A stretch of DNA of 64,000 nt. Source: Evansella vedderi. Lineage in GTDB: Bacteria; Bacillota; Bacilli; Bacillales; Salisediminibacteriaceae. Made by a program: the position numbers and the translations under genes. This document shows, piece after piece, positions 31,329-41,330 of this stretch (its first letter is position 1; each line of letters begins with the position of its first letter). The stretch lies in assembly GCF_030813435.1 (NCBI RefSeq), contig NZ_JAUSUG010000003.1:248001-312000 (forward strand), read 5' to 3'. Below the pieces are notes generated by a model. It searched no databases, was not told the origin of the DNA, and saw only the letters and a list, made by a program, of their open reading frames with translations.

Positions 31329-32240
31329 TTATGAAGTTTGCTTTTTCTGCTGCATCATCTTAGGGTGTAGTAGACAATTGTAATCTTGACGATCAGAAAG
31401 CGGTATATAGCTGAGCCCCAATAGAACGTGACCACATTTATGAGACTGTTCTTTATCATATACAACAACTTCATCTGGTCTTATGGCCCATAAAAACTGT
31501 TGTTTTTCTCCTACAGTACGAAAAGGCACCATCGTTAGTTTTCCTTCAAACCGTTCTGGAAGCGTTCCGTCCGAAAACATTGGTTTTTTTGTAAATTGGA
31601 CAACGGAATCAGGGAATTGATCCCCTACATCTGTCATATCTATAATCATGACAGCTTTTCTTGTAAAGGGATCTTCCAAGCGATTTCCACTATCTACAAA
31701 TCCCTTTAGATGTAAATGTATTCCCGCTACTTTTACCAGTACTGGATATATTTGATCATATCTTATTTTCTCAGTTTCTATATTTGCAAGATTCTGCTTG
31801 GAATACCAATACATAACTGGAAAACCTATTAGAACAAACAACCAGCTTATTGGGCTTCCGAACCCGCTAGTTTGAGTTGCGAAAGTTCCATTAATAAAGC
31901 TTGTATCTGTTTCCAGGAAAAAATGTAGCCCTAACAATCCACCTCCTACGGCAAAATTTACGAAGAAAAAGGTTAACCACGCTTGAATAAATAACCGAAA
32001 CCGGTAAAATCCAAAGGTGGCAAAAATAATCAGGATAGAATAAATACTTTTAACCACCGGGTGAATCGCAATCCAATCGTATGGTGTGAATAAAAAAAAG
32101 ACATATAAGGAAGCTATAAATGCACCTAATAGTAATCGAAGTCTTTTTACATTCCTTTTCAAAACGATGGAAGTTAATGAAAGTAAAAGAAAATCAACTA
32201 GAAAATTTAACAACCAAATTACATCTAAATAGATTTGCAA
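31329..32240 (-). CDS. spoIIGA: SpoIIGA, pro-sigma-E processing protease
   Basis: This 303-residue septal membrane protease has five hydrophobic segments in the first 150 residues, then a cytoplasmic aspartyl-protease-like domain with LKGFVDSGNRLEDP, which contains the DSG active-site motif. It cleaves pro-sigma-E after asymmetric division. I assign a TTG start at 32240, aligning with the family N-terminus (M)QIYLDVIWLLNF. An ATG four codons upstream (32252) is possible. The longer open frame starts upstream of the promoter and cannot be translated from this transcript. Confidence 0.94.
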   Translation of the reverse strand: MQIYLDVIWLLNFLVDFLLLSLTSIVLKRNVKRLRLLLGAFIASLYVFFLFTPYDWIAIHPVVKSIYSILIIFATFGFYRFRLFIQAWLTFFFVNFAVGGGLLGLHFFLETDTSFINGTFATQTSGFGSPISWLFVLIGFPVMYWYSKQNLANIETEKIRYDQIYPVLVKVAGIHLHLKGFVDSGNRLEDPFTRKAVMIIDMTDVGDQFPDSVVQFTKKPMFSDGTLPERFEGKLTMVPFRTVGEKQQFLWAIRPDEVVVYDKEQSHKCGHVLLGLSYIPLSDRQDYNCLLHPKMMQQKKQTS

Positions 32241-32272
32241 AATAGCCACCATCCGAATTGGATTTTGAACAT

Positions 32273-32305
32273 AGTATATCTTATGAGAGTTTTTAATTGT
32301 GTCAC
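32273..32305 (-). promoter_or_regulatory. spoIIG-type promoter with long spacer
   Basis: The -10 TATACT (32273-32278) and -35-like GTGACA (32300-32305) are 21 bases apart on the minus strand. The B. subtilis spoIIG promoter is a Spo0A-activated sigma-A promoter with an abnormally long spacer of about 22 bases. Predicted transcription starts near 32265, 25 bases before the TTG start of spoIIGA. Confidence 0.65.
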
Positions 32306-32307
32306 TT

Positions 32308-32337
32308 TTTGCCATTACTCAAGTACTTATTTTGACA
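32308..32337 (-). promoter_or_regulatory. Candidate Spo0A boxes upstream of spoIIGA
   Basis: Two sequences resemble the 0A box TGTCGAA: TGTCAAA (32331-32337) and TGGCAAA (32308-32314), the second just upstream of the -35. Their placement parallels the two Spo0A sites of the B. subtilis spoIIG promoter. Each differs from the consensus by one or two bases. Confidence 0.5.
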
Positions 32338-32387
32338 GGTTTTCAATTTTATTGTCATACATTACTAAAACCCCTACAGAATAGAAT

Positions 32388-32419
32388 AAAAAAGGGTGTG
32401 CCATTTCGGCACACCCTTT
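32388..32419 (-). terminator. Terminator of ftsA-ftsZ
   Basis: AAAGGGTGTGCC and GGCACACCCTTT form a twelve-pair stem with a short loop, followed on the minus strand by a T-run, about 45 bases past ftsZ. Confidence 0.93.
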
Positions 32420-32465
32420 AGATATTTAATAATCTTAAAAACTATAATTATTGCTGGTGTAATGA

Positions 32466-33608
32466 TTACGTACGCTTTCTTCTATTTCTCAAGAAAGTAG
32501 GAATATCTAAAGTATCTACGTCTTCCTCTGAAGAGGTATTTTGTGTGGATTGCTGCTGGACAGTTTCCTTTTGTACTCCTTCCACTCTCGAAACAGGTTT
32601 AGTTCGTTGATTTAAGGAAGACCTTCCATTTCCATTTACGTTTTTATCAGGCTGCTGATCATCAAAGCCTGTAGCAATAACTGTAACAACAATTTCATCC
32701 TTTAAGTCTTCGTTTATAACCGAACCGAAGATCATATTTACTTCGCTATCTGAAGCTGTAGAAACGATTTCTGCTGCTTCATGTACTTCGAATAAGCTTA
32801 AGTTTGATCCACCAGTGATATTCATTAAAACACCTTGTGCACCATCAATGCTAGTTTCTAATAAAGGAGAAGAAATTGCTTTTTTTGCAGCCTCAGCAGC
32901 TCGATTTTCACCTGTAGCGACCCCAATTCCCATTAATGCGGAGCCCTTTTCACTCATGATTGTTTTTACATCAGCAAAATCTAAGTTTATTAGACCAGGA
33001 ACAGCGATTAAATCGGAAATACCCTGTACACCTTGTCGTAAAACATTATCTGCTTCACGGAAGGCTTCAAGCATTGGAGTATTTTTGTCTACTATTTCTA
33101 AAAGACGATCATTAGGTATAACAATTAATGTGTCTACCTTTTCCTTTAAAGCACCAATTCCGCCTCCTGCTTGCATCATTCTCTTTCTACCTTCGAATGT
33201 AAATGGACGTGTTACAACACCTACAGTTAGGGCACCAAGTTCCTTTGCGATTTCCGCAATAACCGGTGCAGCACCTGTTCCTGTTCCTCCGCCCATTCCA
33301 GCTGTAATAAATACCATATCTGCACCTTGAAGGATTTCTTCCAGCTGTTCTCGACTTTCTTCTGCAGCCTTTTTACCTACCTCTGGATTTGCTCCCGCTC
33401 CAAGGCCTCTTGTTAGTTTACCTCCAAGTTGGAGTTTTATTTCTGCCTTCGACAGGTGTAATGCCTGTGCATCAGTGTTAACTGCTATAAAATCTACACC
33501 TTGAAGGCCGTTTTCTATCATTCGGTTTACGGCGTTACTTCCACCGCCGCCTACACCAATGACTTTTATCGTTGCTAGTTGTTCCATGTCCATTTCAAAT
33601 TCTAACAT
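32466..33608 (-). CDS. ftsZ: FtsZ, tubulin-like division GTPase
   Basis: This 380-residue protein polymerises into the Z-ring. The tubulin signature [13 protein letters not shown] lies near residue 105, the nucleotide-binding [16 protein letters not shown] near 15, and the T7 loop [11 protein letters not shown] near 207. After a flexible linker rich in Asn/Gln/Ser, the C-terminal peptide [13 protein letters not shown] should bind FtsA and SepF. Both partners are encoded in this window. It follows ftsA directly. Confidence 0.98.
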   Translation of the reverse strand: MLEFEMDMEQLATIKVIGVGGGGSNAVNRMIENGLQGVDFIAVNTDAQALHLSKAEIKLQLGGKLTRGLGAGANPEVGKKAAEESREQLEEILQGADMVFITAGMGGGTGTGAAPVIAEIAKELGALTVGVVTRPFTFEGRKRMMQAGGGIGALKEKVDTLIVIPNDRLLEIVDKNTPMLEAFREADNVLRQGVQGISDLIAVPGLINLDFADVKTIMSEKGSALMGIGVATGENRAAEAAKKAISSPLLETSIDGAQGVLMNITGGSNLSLFEVHEAAEIVSTASDSEVNMIFGSVINEDLKDEIVVTVIATGFDDQQPDKNVNGNGRSSLNQRTKPVSRVEGVQKETVQQQSTQNTSSEEDVDTLDIPTFLRNRRKRT

Positions 33609-33651
33609 TTCTGATCCTCCAATCTATCTTGGCTCGTACCTTCAATTATTG

Positions 33652-34947
33652 CTACTCAAAAAATACTTTAAACCAGTTGGATACTTTTTTCTTAACACCT
33701 GGACCTTCCTTCGGTGTCTTTACTTTTGTTACTTTTGTTACTTTTTCCTTCCGCTCTTTCCGTTCATAAGGTCCCTCCGTAGCGGGACTTAATCCTGCAG
33801 CAACTTCCTTCCCCTGGATGCGCATATTCCGATGTGCAAAGGTTATTAAACCTACACCATTCGTATACTGTGGTTCACGAACTCCTATGTAATCGGGAAT
33901 AGCAATACGGACATTCTTTTGAAGTACCTCTCTTGCTAATTCTAGAACTCCAGGAATCTTTACTGTTCCACCTGTTAAAACATATCCTCCAGGTAACTCG
34001 TTATACCCTAATCTTTGTATTTCCTTAAAAGATAGTTGAAACATTTCTTCAATACGAGGCTCAATAATATTGGCTAATTGCCACTGTGAAAACTCTTGTT
34101 TTTGATCACTGCCAATCTCCGAAACTTGGAAAGTTTCATCATCGGAGGCATGATCTATATAGGCATGTCCATGTTCTATTTTCACTCGTTCTGCTTCTTC
34201 CGTAGAGGTTCTAAATCCTACCGATATATCATTAGTAATATGATCTCCACCTACAGGAATTTGCTTAGTTCCCTGTAAAACCCCATTTTCAAAAACAGAT
34301 ACGGTTGTGGATCCACCACCCATATCAATTAAAGCCACTCCTAAGCTTTTTTCATCCTTAGATAAAGCTATTGTACCAGCAGCCAATGGCTGCAACGCAA
34401 TATCTGCAACTTGTAAACCAGCTTTGTCAACACATCGTAATATATTATGTAGCATAGAGCGAGACCCCGTAATTATGGTACCCTGCATTTCAAGGCGGAC
34501 ACCAATCATTCCTCTAGGATCATTTATTTCATCTAAACCATCAACTATAAATTGTCGCGGAATTACATCGATGATTTCCCGCTCTGGTGGAATAGAAACT
34601 ACTTGTGCAGCATCAATAACACGAGTGATATCTTCATCACCAATTTCTCTATCATCACTAGAAACAGCAACGACACCATGGCAAGGTTGTAACTGAATAT
34701 GGTTTCCTGTCACTCCAACAATGACACTCTGAATGGAGAGTCCAATCATTCTTTCTGCTTTTTCAACAGCCGTTCTAATGGACTTTACTGTTTCATCTAT
34801 GTCAACAATGGAGCCTTTTTTAATTCCTTCAGAATGGGTTTCTCCCACGCCAATGATGTTCAGCGTACCATTGTTCATTTCTCCAATTATAACGCGAACA
34901 TGCGATGTGCCGATATCTAATGTGACGTAAGTATCATGGTTGTTCAT
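33652..34947 (-). CDS. ftsA: FtsA, actin-like FtsZ membrane tether
   Basis: This 431-residue actin-fold ATPase has phosphate-binding segments YVTLDIGTSHVRVIIGE near residue 7 and ALIDMGGGSTTVSVFENG near 204, with PGGYVLTGGTVKIPG near 332. A basic linker precedes the C-terminal amphipathic membrane helix VSNWFKVFF. The start at 34947 follows AAGGAGGTG seven bases upstream; the open frame extends eight codons further. It forms a two-gene unit with ftsZ. Confidence 0.97.
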   Translation of the reverse strand: MNNHDTYVTLDIGTSHVRVIIGEMNNGTLNIIGVGETHSEGIKKGSIVDIDETVKSIRTAVEKAERMIGLSIQSVIVGVTGNHIQLQPCHGVVAVSSDDREIGDEDITRVIDAAQVVSIPPEREIIDVIPRQFIVDGLDEINDPRGMIGVRLEMQGTIITGSRSMLHNILRCVDKAGLQVADIALQPLAAGTIALSKDEKSLGVALIDMGGGSTTVSVFENGVLQGTKQIPVGGDHITNDISVGFRTSTEEAERVKIEHGHAYIDHASDDETFQVSEIGSDQKQEFSQWQLANIIEPRIEEMFQLSFKEIQRLGYNELPGGYVLTGGTVKIPGVLELAREVLQKNVRIAIPDYIGVREPQYTNGVGLITFAHRNMRIQGKEVAAGLSPATEGPYERKERKEKVTKVTKVKTPKEGPGVKKKVSNWFKVFFE

Positions 34948-35090
34948 TTGTTGGCACCTCCTTAAAATCATGCACCCTTTTCCTATTTGTTAAGTCGAAA
35001 ATAAAAATTTAGGGAGATATGAAATGTATTCAACATAAAGCTGCTATTCCCTTTTTTTTTAAAAGAATTTAAAAGAAATGAAATATTTTT

Positions 35091-35462
35091 TTATTCTTCG
35101 ATCATATCTCTATCCTTTTTTCGGTTGTTAACCCATTTCTCAATTAAAAACCTTCTAATTACTGCTATATTGTGAAACAAGCGCACACCAAATGCAAAAA
35201 CTGCTGCTAAGTATAAGTCTACACCAAGATGGACACCTAGAAAAGCTAAACCCGCAGCTAAAGCAATATTTGTAAAAAACCCTGTTAAAAATACCTTTTC
35301 TTCGAACACATTTTCTAAATGAGCCCTTATTCCTCCAAATAAAGTATCTAGAGCTGCTAATACAGCAATAGATAAATAACTGGAATAAGCTTCTGGAATT
35401 CGGAATTCTGTTGAGAGACCAAGGAGGATCCCAATCAGTAACCCCATAACTGGAAGCCACAT
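35091..35462 (-). CDS. sbp: Small basic protein Sbp (DUF1290)
   Basis: This 123-residue membrane protein has three to four hydrophobic segments (LPVMGLLIGILLGLS, YLSIAVLAALDTLFGGIRA, FFTNIALAAGLAFLG, YLAAVFAFGVRLFHNIAVI) and a charged C-terminus. DUF1290 members lie upstream of ftsA in Gram-positive bacteria, and their function is unknown. It directly abuts ylxX. Confidence 0.93.
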   Translation of the reverse strand: MWLPVMGLLIGILLGLSTEFRIPEAYSSYLSIAVLAALDTLFGGIRAHLENVFEEKVFLTGFFTNIALAAGLAFLGVHLGVDLYLAAVFAFGVRLFHNIAVIRRFLIEKWVNNRKKDRDMIEE

Positions 35463-36161
35463 TTATGACTCCTCCTTTACAATCTCCATATGACGTACCC
35501 GTAAAGTTCTATCATAGGGTGGTAACGTAATATAATTAATTGGTGTGGAATTAATAGATAAATTCTCGTAAGAAAAATACTCCCTTGCCCTAGAAGCCAT
35601 CACTGCATGGTGCAATGATTCTGGGTCATCTGAAAGTACTCTTATTTTCAAAGGAAACTGGGTCACTCTATTGCTATTAATAAGGGTAACGCCATTAGCT
35701 TCCCGTATTGGTGTTGTGGAAATAATCCGTTGATTAGCTACTGCAATTTCCTTCGCTCCATAAATATTTAATTCATTCAGTAGCATTCGGAGTAAATAAG
35801 GTGGGACCGATCTGATAGCACCTCCACCGTAATCTTCTTCAAATATTGGAGAAACTTCTATGATGATGCCTTGTCCACTAACTTCCGTTAACCCTGCCCT
35901 AACCTTTAATTCTTCTATTGCATCTGTCATAATAGGTTCAAGGTCCTCTGTTTGTTGGAGCTGATAGAGCATTTCCGCCTGGTTTTCCAATTCTTCATTC
36001 AATTCCTTTTGTCTTTCCTTTTCAAAGGTAAGTGCTTGCCGCAACTCATGTATATTTCTAGTATCACGAATTTCTGGCTCTTTTGTTGACTGGAACTGAA
36101 TGGCGACCATAAACCCTATGATCGTCGTAACACATGTAAAAATGATCATACGATCCTTCAT
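35463..36161 (-). CDS. ylxX: YlxX, DUF881 membrane-anchored protein
   Basis: This 232-residue protein has one N-terminal membrane segment (IIFTCVTTIIGFMVAIQF), a coiled coil at about 35-70, and a DUF881 domain with GQGIIIEVSPI, LRMLLNELNIYGAKEIAVAN and ISTTPIREANGVTLINS. The function is unknown. It is the second of two adjacent DUF881 paralogues in the division cluster. The start at 36161 follows GAGGGTGA; a GTG three codons upstream overlaps this site. Confidence 0.88.
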   Translation of the reverse strand: MKDRMIIFTCVTTIIGFMVAIQFQSTKEPEIRDTRNIHELRQALTFEKERQKELNEELENQAEMLYQLQQTEDLEPIMTDAIEELKVRAGLTEVSGQGIIIEVSPIFEEDYGGGAIRSVPPYLLRMLLNELNIYGAKEIAVANQRIISTTPIREANGVTLINSNRVTQFPLKIRVLSDDPESLHHAVMASRAREYFSYENLSINSTPINYITLPPYDRTLRVRHMEIVKEES

Positions 36162-36166
36162 GGCCG

Positions 36167-36868
36167 TCACCCTCTTTCAGAAAAATAAGGATCTAATACA
36201 ATTTCATTTCTCTTTTCAATTCTTACTTCAATATTGTCACTTAAAAGTTGATCCACAACTCCACCAAACATATTTAGAGCACCATTAAGGGTTTCACTAT
36301 CCCCTATAGCTGTTATCTCAAACGGTGCAAAGGAAACATGACCATCAATCTCAATTACTGGGCCGATACAATGAATATAAGATTGATGATTAATTCTGTG
36401 ACCATTAATTGCAATCGCCTCCGCCCCAGTTACGAGTAATTCATCTACAACCTTTTGAATATGCTGCTCGTGAACAATATAATTATTAGGATTTTCCCCT
36501 TCCTGGACATACTCCGCATCCCTTAAGGTAACACTTATACCTTCACCTTTAACCCTTACGGAACCAGTAACCATCCTTAGACGGTCCAAATCTTCGATTA
36601 AGTTAAAATAAAGGCGCTCATCGTTTGCCACAACTTCTTCAATTTCATTGATCTGATTTTGTATCTCTCGGAGTTCCTCTGCCAAACTCCTGTTGACGGC
36701 TTGTTCCATGAGCACTTGATTTCTAAGTTCATCTTCCGCTCTCCACTGGGAATTTGAAAGTTGATTCCCCGGATTATTTTCATTGGTAAATTGATAGCTC
36801 AAGGCAATAATAAAGCCTGTGACTAATAGCACAAATGAAAAAATGACATGACTACCCTTCACTCTCAC
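36167..36868 (-). CDS. ylxW: YlxW, DUF881 membrane-anchored protein
   Basis: This 233-residue protein has a membrane segment near residues 8-26 (IFSFVLLVTGFIIALSYQF), a coiled coil at about 50-85, and a DUF881 domain (GEGISVTLRDAEYV, VVDELLVTGAEAIAINGHRI, PFEITAIGDSETLNGAL). The start is uncertain. I take the GTG at 36868, nine bases after GAGGAGG; a GTG two codons on is also possible. Both overlap the 3' end of divIB, pointing to translational coupling. The function is unknown. Confidence 0.85.
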   Translation of the reverse strand: MRVKGSHVIFSFVLLVTGFIIALSYQFTNENNPGNQLSNSQWRAEDELRNQVLMEQAVNRSLAEELREIQNQINEIEEVVANDERLYFNLIEDLDRLRMVTGSVRVKGEGISVTLRDAEYVQEGENPNNYIVHEQHIQKVVDELLVTGAEAIAINGHRINHQSYIHCIGPVIEIDGHVSFAPFEITAIGDSETLNGALNMFGGVVDQLLSDNIEVRIEKRNEIVLDPYFSERG

Positions 36869-37631
36869 CTGCTTCTTCCTCCTCAGATTCGAAACGTTCA
36901 AAATACGGGTTCATTCTCATATGAACAATGCCTTCTACACTTGGATCTAATTGTTCCACGACGGAAGGATAAGGGGCGATTCTTTCTGCAAATCTGCGAA
37001 CAGTGGAGCTTACAATAAATCCATCATTCATGTAAATAGTTAACCTTTGGTGGTCGTTATCTACCGGGGAAAGATATATCTCAGACATACGAAGTCTTAA
37101 AGATGAACTTACTTCCATTAGTTCTTTAGCAATCTCCGCTTTTACATCACTGTCATAAAAACCTACCAATATAGGTGCATCATAAGGAACAAAAGTATTA
37201 TCTGCTTCTTTTAATGTATATCCGTTACTAAGAAGGGGAATATATCTCCCTTCTTCCTCTATATAGGCAATTCTTTGATACTCCTCTATCGTTATAGAAA
37301 TTGTATTAGGCCATTGTCTTGTAACTGTTACATCAGCAACTTCCGGATGCTCTAAAAGAGTAGCTTGTACATCTTCTCCTCTGTAAAGCCACATACTTAC
37401 ATCAGGGAAAAGCCCTGAATTCTCAATGACCCAGCTTTCGGTAACATTATTATTTCCATGTACTTCTACATGTTTGATATGACTAAAGGACGATTGGAAA
37501 TAGGCCACCACTGTCATTAATAAAAAAAACACGGAAATATAAATAATTAGTCTGCGATTAGTACGTTGTCGGCGCCGTTCTTTAAGAGTAGGGATTCTCT
37601 CCTCAATTTCTATGATCTTTTTTTGACTCAT
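36852..37631 (-). CDS. divIB: DivIB/FtsQ, divisome POTRA protein
   Basis: This 259-residue bitopic protein has a basic cytoplasmic tail (IEERIPTLKERRRQRTNRR), one membrane helix (LIIYISVFFLLMTVVAYF), and a POTRA domain beginning KHVEVHGNNNVTESWVIENS. A beta domain follows, then an acidic tail rich in glutamate. In B. subtilis it stabilises FtsL and DivIC in the divisome. The start at 37631 has TGGAGGAAAGG upstream; the longer frame adds 15 unlikely residues. Confidence 0.94.
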   Translation of the reverse strand: MSQKKIIEIEERIPTLKERRRQRTNRRLIIYISVFFLLMTVVAYFQSSFSHIKHVEVHGNNNVTESWVIENSGLFPDVSMWLYRGEDVQATLLEHPEVADVTVTRQWPNTISITIEEYQRIAYIEEEGRYIPLLSNGYTLKEADNTFVPYDAPILVGFYDSDVKAEIAKELMEVSSSLRLRMSEIYLSPVDNDHQRLTIYMNDGFIVSSTVRRFAERIAPYPSVVEQLDPSVEGIVHMRMNPYFERFESEEEEAGESEG

Positions 37632-37806
37632 AGGCCTTTCCTCCATTGTATAGCAAGGGATCAAATGAGAAAACAAATTTTTACTTTAATCTCCAAAAAG
37701 AGACAAAATACCTGTGTAACTGATACTTTCCTCTAGTCTTTTCTACTTCCATCGATAGTCACACTTCTGACGGTTACAACCTAAGTCGATATTTCGAGGA
37801 ATATTG

Positions 37807-37835
37807 AAAAGGCAGGAGGAACCCTGCCCTTTTGG
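37807..37835 (-). terminator. Terminator of murB
   Basis: On the minus strand GGGCAGG and CCTGCC enclose a six-base loop and are followed by TTTTC, about 25 bases after the murB stop. The T-tract is short, so termination may be partial. Confidence 0.7.
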
Positions 37836-37859
37836 AAGATCCTGAATTTATTTATTCCG

Positions 37860-38774
37860 CTATTTAATACTCGTTTCCCCAACCAATTCAACCTCGGTTT
37901 CCATTTTAACTCCAAATTTAATATATATGGTTTGTTGGACATGATTAATTAAGTCTAACACATTCTGAGCAGTAGCGTTGCCTTTATTAACAATAAAATT
38001 TGCGTGCATTTCAGATATTTGAGCATCACCAATAGAAAAACCTTTCAACCCTGCATCTTCAATAAGTTTACCTGCATGCTGAGGGAGCGGGTTTCGAAAA
38101 ACACTGCCGCAGGTTGGGGATTTCCAAGGCTGCGATTCCCTTCGATAATCTTTATTTTTTTGCATTTCCTTTGTTATTTTTTCCTTGTCTCCCGCCTTTA
38201 ACTGGAATTCCGCTTCTAAACAAATCCCCCGTTCTTTTTGAAGTCGGGAAGTCCGATAAGAAAAATTCATTTCCTCATTGGAATACCATGTAAAAGTTCC
38301 ATCCGGAAGAAGAACGTGGGCCCTTCTTAAAATATGTGATATATCGGAACCATGGGCGCCAGCATTCATAAAGACTGCGCCACCAACAGTCCCTGGTATA
38401 CCACCTGCAAATTCTAAACCAGAGAGACCCTTTTTGCTGATGATGGTAGCAAGCTTGATTAAAGAATAGCCTGCTCCAACCCTTATAACTTCTCCCTCTT
38501 CTTCTAAATGGGCTAAATCTTCGCCAAGCTTAATTACTACCCCATTTATTCCTTTATCAGAGACAAGGAGGTTAGAGCCCCTTCCTATCACAAACCAAGT
38601 TACATTGGCATTAACGATTTCCTTTATTGCCTTTTGTAAACCCTCTATCGAAAACGGTTCAAAAAACAATTTAGCAGGACCGCCAATTTTCCATGTTGTA
38701 TGGTTTTTTAAAGGCTCGTTCTCCACTATATTTCCAATATTAAGTTCTTCTAATTTTGCTTTTAAATGATCCAT
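37860..38774 (-). CDS. murB: UDP-N-acetylenolpyruvoylglucosamine reductase
   Basis: This 304-residue FAD enzyme reduces UDP-GlcNAc-enolpyruvate to UDP-MurNAc. Motifs seen are [67 protein letters not shown], and the type II C-terminal active region [11 protein letters not shown] with the catalytic serine. The start at 38774 has ATGGAGG upstream. It follows murG by 16 bases and precedes divIB as in B. subtilis. Confidence 0.96.
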   Translation of the reverse strand: MDHLKAKLEELNIGNIVENEPLKNHTTWKIGGPAKLFFEPFSIEGLQKAIKEIVNANVTWFVIGRGSNLLVSDKGINGVVIKLGEDLAHLEEEGEVIRVGAGYSLIKLATIISKKGLSGLEFAGGIPGTVGGAVFMNAGAHGSDISHILRRAHVLLPDGTFTWYSNEEMNFSYRTSRLQKERGICLEAEFQLKAGDKEKITKEMQKNKDYRRESQPWKSPTCGSVFRNPLPQHAGKLIEDAGLKGFSIGDAQISEMHANFIVNKGNATAQNVLDLINHVQQTIYIKFGVKMETEVELVGETSIK

Positions 38775-38790
38775 ATTAACCTCCATCATT

Positions 38791-39891
38791 TTATTTCACA
38801 AGTTGTGTGATCAACCGATAGAGTTCATCCCCCGCATCTTGCTTCCCAATACTTAATGCACCTTTGTGCATTTCTTCCCACACAAAGGGACTTGATAATA
38901 CAGTATCCATTTCCGTAAAGAGACGCTCAGGAGACATCTCCTTTTCAAGAATAACTATTGCTGCTTTTGCTTGTTCTAATGACCGGGCATTTTTTTCTTG
39001 GTGATTATTTGTAACATATGGGCTAGGAATCAAAATAGAAGGTAGGCCCAACGCTGTAATCTCCGATAAGGTTGTGGCTCCAGCCCTAGCAACAATTAAA
39101 TCTACTTTGCTGAGAACTTTCGGCATGTCGTGAATATAAGGAACACAAACTACATTTTCAACAGCACCTTGCTTTTCCATTTCTTCTTTAACTCTTTCAT
39201 AATGAACCTCACCCGTTACATACAAACATTGATACTCTTTATTCTCCCATTGATCTAATGTACCTATGATAGCTTCATTAATAGGTCTCGCTCCCCTGCT
39301 GCCTCCCACTACTAATACAGTTCTTTTATCAGGTGATAGACCAAGGGATGTTAAGCTATCCTCATTAGTTGACTTCGCCGCTTCTACCACTTCTTGGGCA
39401 CGGGGATTTCCTGTAAAGACAATTTTATTTTCTGGAAAAAATGGTCTTGAACTCTCAAAAGAGATTGCAATTTTATCCACATATCTACTTAAAAATTTAT
39501 TCGTTAAACCAGGGACACTGTTTTGTTCATGAATAATAGTAGGAATTCCTCTTTTAGCTGCAGCATAAACAACCGGCCCGCATACATACCCCCCGGTCCC
39601 AATTACCACATCAGGCTTAAAATCCTGAATATACTTTTTAGCAACGTTAACTGCCTTTAAAAATCGCATAACAGTTTTTACATTTTCTACGGATATACTT
39701 CGCTTAAATCCTGTTATTTTGACCGTTTTAAATGGAATATTTTCTTTAGGTACGATTTTGGACTCTAGTCCCTTTTCCGTACCAATATATAAGTATTCTG
39801 CTTTTTCATTATGTTTTCGGATTGCACGAATTAATGCTAGGGCAGGATAAATATGTCCTCCTGTTCCCCCTCCTGTAACTAATACCTTCAT
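38791..39891 (-). CDS. murG: MurG, lipid II-forming GlcNAc transferase
   Basis: This 366-residue GT28 glycosyltransferase adds GlcNAc to lipid I on the inner membrane face. The N-terminal [18 protein letters not shown] motif, [31 protein letters not shown], and the UDP-GlcNAc site [20 protein letters not shown] are intact. It is preceded by a 260-base gap with a strong hairpin after spoVE, so it probably also has its own promoter. Confidence 0.97.
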   Translation of the reverse strand: MKVLVTGGGTGGHIYPALALIRAIRKHNEKAEYLYIGTEKGLESKIVPKENIPFKTVKITGFKRSISVENVKTVMRFLKAVNVAKKYIQDFKPDVVIGTGGYVCGPVVYAAAKRGIPTIIHEQNSVPGLTNKFLSRYVDKIAISFESSRPFFPENKIVFTGNPRAQEVVEAAKSTNEDSLTSLGLSPDKRTVLVVGGSRGARPINEAIIGTLDQWENKEYQCLYVTGEVHYERVKEEMEKQGAVENVVCVPYIHDMPKVLSKVDLIVARAGATTLSEITALGLPSILIPSPYVTNNHQEKNARSLEQAKAAIVILEKEMSPERLFTEMDTVLSSPFVWEEMHKGALSIGKQDAGDELYRLITQLVK

Positions 39892-40073
39892 TTTTTACCT
39901 CCAGCATAAAGCTTTTTCCTATCTTTTATATTATATCGTAAAAATGTATGTCTTGATGATTACAATAATAAGGATTTTTTTAAGGAAATATATCTCCAAA
40001 TTTTAGTAAACATCCAATACCGTTAATTATAAAGGATTTCATTTAAAAATGAAAAAAATGCATATGAAAATGA

Positions 40074-40135
40074 AATAAAAAATACGCACAAGGATATGTT
40101 TAAGGTCACTCACCCCTTAAGACATTCCTCATGCG
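40074..40135 (-). terminator. Long imperfect hairpin terminator after spoVE
   Basis: CGCATGAGGAATGTCTTAAGG and CCTTAAACATATCCTTGTGCG on the minus strand can pair over about 20 positions with a few mismatches, followed by TATTTTTTATTTC. It lies just past the spoVE stop codon and should end or reduce transcription into murG. Confidence 0.75.
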
Positions 40136-40151
40136 CCCATTATCCGTCTGT

Positions 40152-41252
40152 CTAACGCATATGTCGACTTATATTTAATAAAACACCAACGGAAGTTAAC
40201 ATAAGTGTTAATGATGAACCTCCATAGCTCAAAAACGGTAAAGTAATTCCAGTAACTGGCATCAAGCCAATCACAACACCAATATTAATCATTACTTGAA
40301 TTGCGATCATCCCAATGATTCCTGTGGCAAGTAGGGTACCATATAAATCAGGTGCATATAGGGCAATGCGGAGCCCTCTCCATAATAGAATGGCAAAGCA
40401 AGACAAGACGAAAGCACCGCCTAAAAACCCTAACTCCTCAGATAAAATTGCGAAAATAAAATCTGTTTGTGGTTCCGGTAAATAAAAGTACTTCTGTCTG
40501 CTATCCCCTAATCCTAAGCCAAGAAACCCACCAGGTCCTATGGCATAAAGAGATTGAATGATTTGAAAACCACTCCCTAAAGGATCCGACCAAGGGTCAA
40601 GAAAGGAGGTGATTCTTTGTAAGCGATAAGGAGCAGAAACGATAAGTCCAACAAAGCCAGCTAAACCCATTAGGCCCAAAACTACAAAGTGTTTAATTTG
40701 TGCTCCAGCAATAAAAATCATCGCTACGCTTGTAAATACCATTACAGCACCAGTACCTAAATCGGGCTGCAGCATAATCAATCCAAAGGCAACCAATACA
40801 AGACCAAGCGTTGGGACAAGCCCCCGTTTTACAGTAGTTATATATTTCTGTTTCTCCGATAAATACTTTGCCAAGAAAAAAATCATGGCTATTTTCATAA
40901 ACTCTGAAGGTTGAATGGAAAATGCCCCAACCCCTAACCAGCTTCTGGCCCCTCCACGGACTAGTCCTACTCCTGGTATAAGTACTATTACTAGTAAAAG
41001 AAAACAAACGATCATAAGGGGTTTGGTCATTTTACGATAGGACCAATAATCCAGATTCATCATAAAAAGCATGATTACAATTCCTAAGCTAGCAAAAAAC
41101 AGCTGCCTTTTCAGGAAAAAAAAGGAGTCATCAAAGTTGTATTCTGCCATTACAGCACTGGCACTGTAGACCATCACTAATCCAATTATTAGTAAGCTGA
41201 CTGTAGCAGAAATGAGTAAAATATCTGGAGCGGTTTTCACTTTTTTTGGCAA
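40152..41252 (-). CDS. spoVE: SpoVE, SEDS-family peptidoglycan polymerase for spore cortex
   Basis: This 366-residue polytopic SEDS glycosyltransferase has about ten membrane segments. It closely follows known SpoVE: VMVYSASAVMAEYNFDDSFF, GVGAFSIQPSEFMKIAMIFF, LDPWSDPLGSGFQIIQSLYA, YLPEPQTDFIFAILSEELGF and TGITLPFLSYGGSSLTLML. It builds cortex glycan strands with SpoVD, which is also in this cluster. I assign a TTG start at 41252 with GAGGTG seven bases before it, giving the same length as B. subtilis SpoVE. FtsW itself must be elsewhere. Confidence 0.93.
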   Translation of the reverse strand: MPKKVKTAPDILLISATVSLLIIGLVMVYSASAVMAEYNFDDSFFFLKRQLFFASLGIVIMLFMMNLDYWSYRKMTKPLMIVCFLLLVIVLIPGVGLVRGGARSWLGVGAFSIQPSEFMKIAMIFFLAKYLSEKQKYITTVKRGLVPTLGLVLVAFGLIMLQPDLGTGAVMVFTSVAMIFIAGAQIKHFVVLGLMGLAGFVGLIVSAPYRLQRITSFLDPWSDPLGSGFQIIQSLYAIGPGGFLGLGLGDSRQKYFYLPEPQTDFIFAILSEELGFLGGAFVLSCFAILLWRGLRIALYAPDLYGTLLATGIIGMIAIQVMINIGVVIGLMPVTGITLPFLSYGGSSLTLMLTSVGVLLNISRHMR

Positions 41253-41330
41253 TAGAGAACACCTCGGTTTCGTCAGTACATTAATCTCTCTATTACCTAT
41301 CTTTATGAACGATTGGGACAAACATGACAA

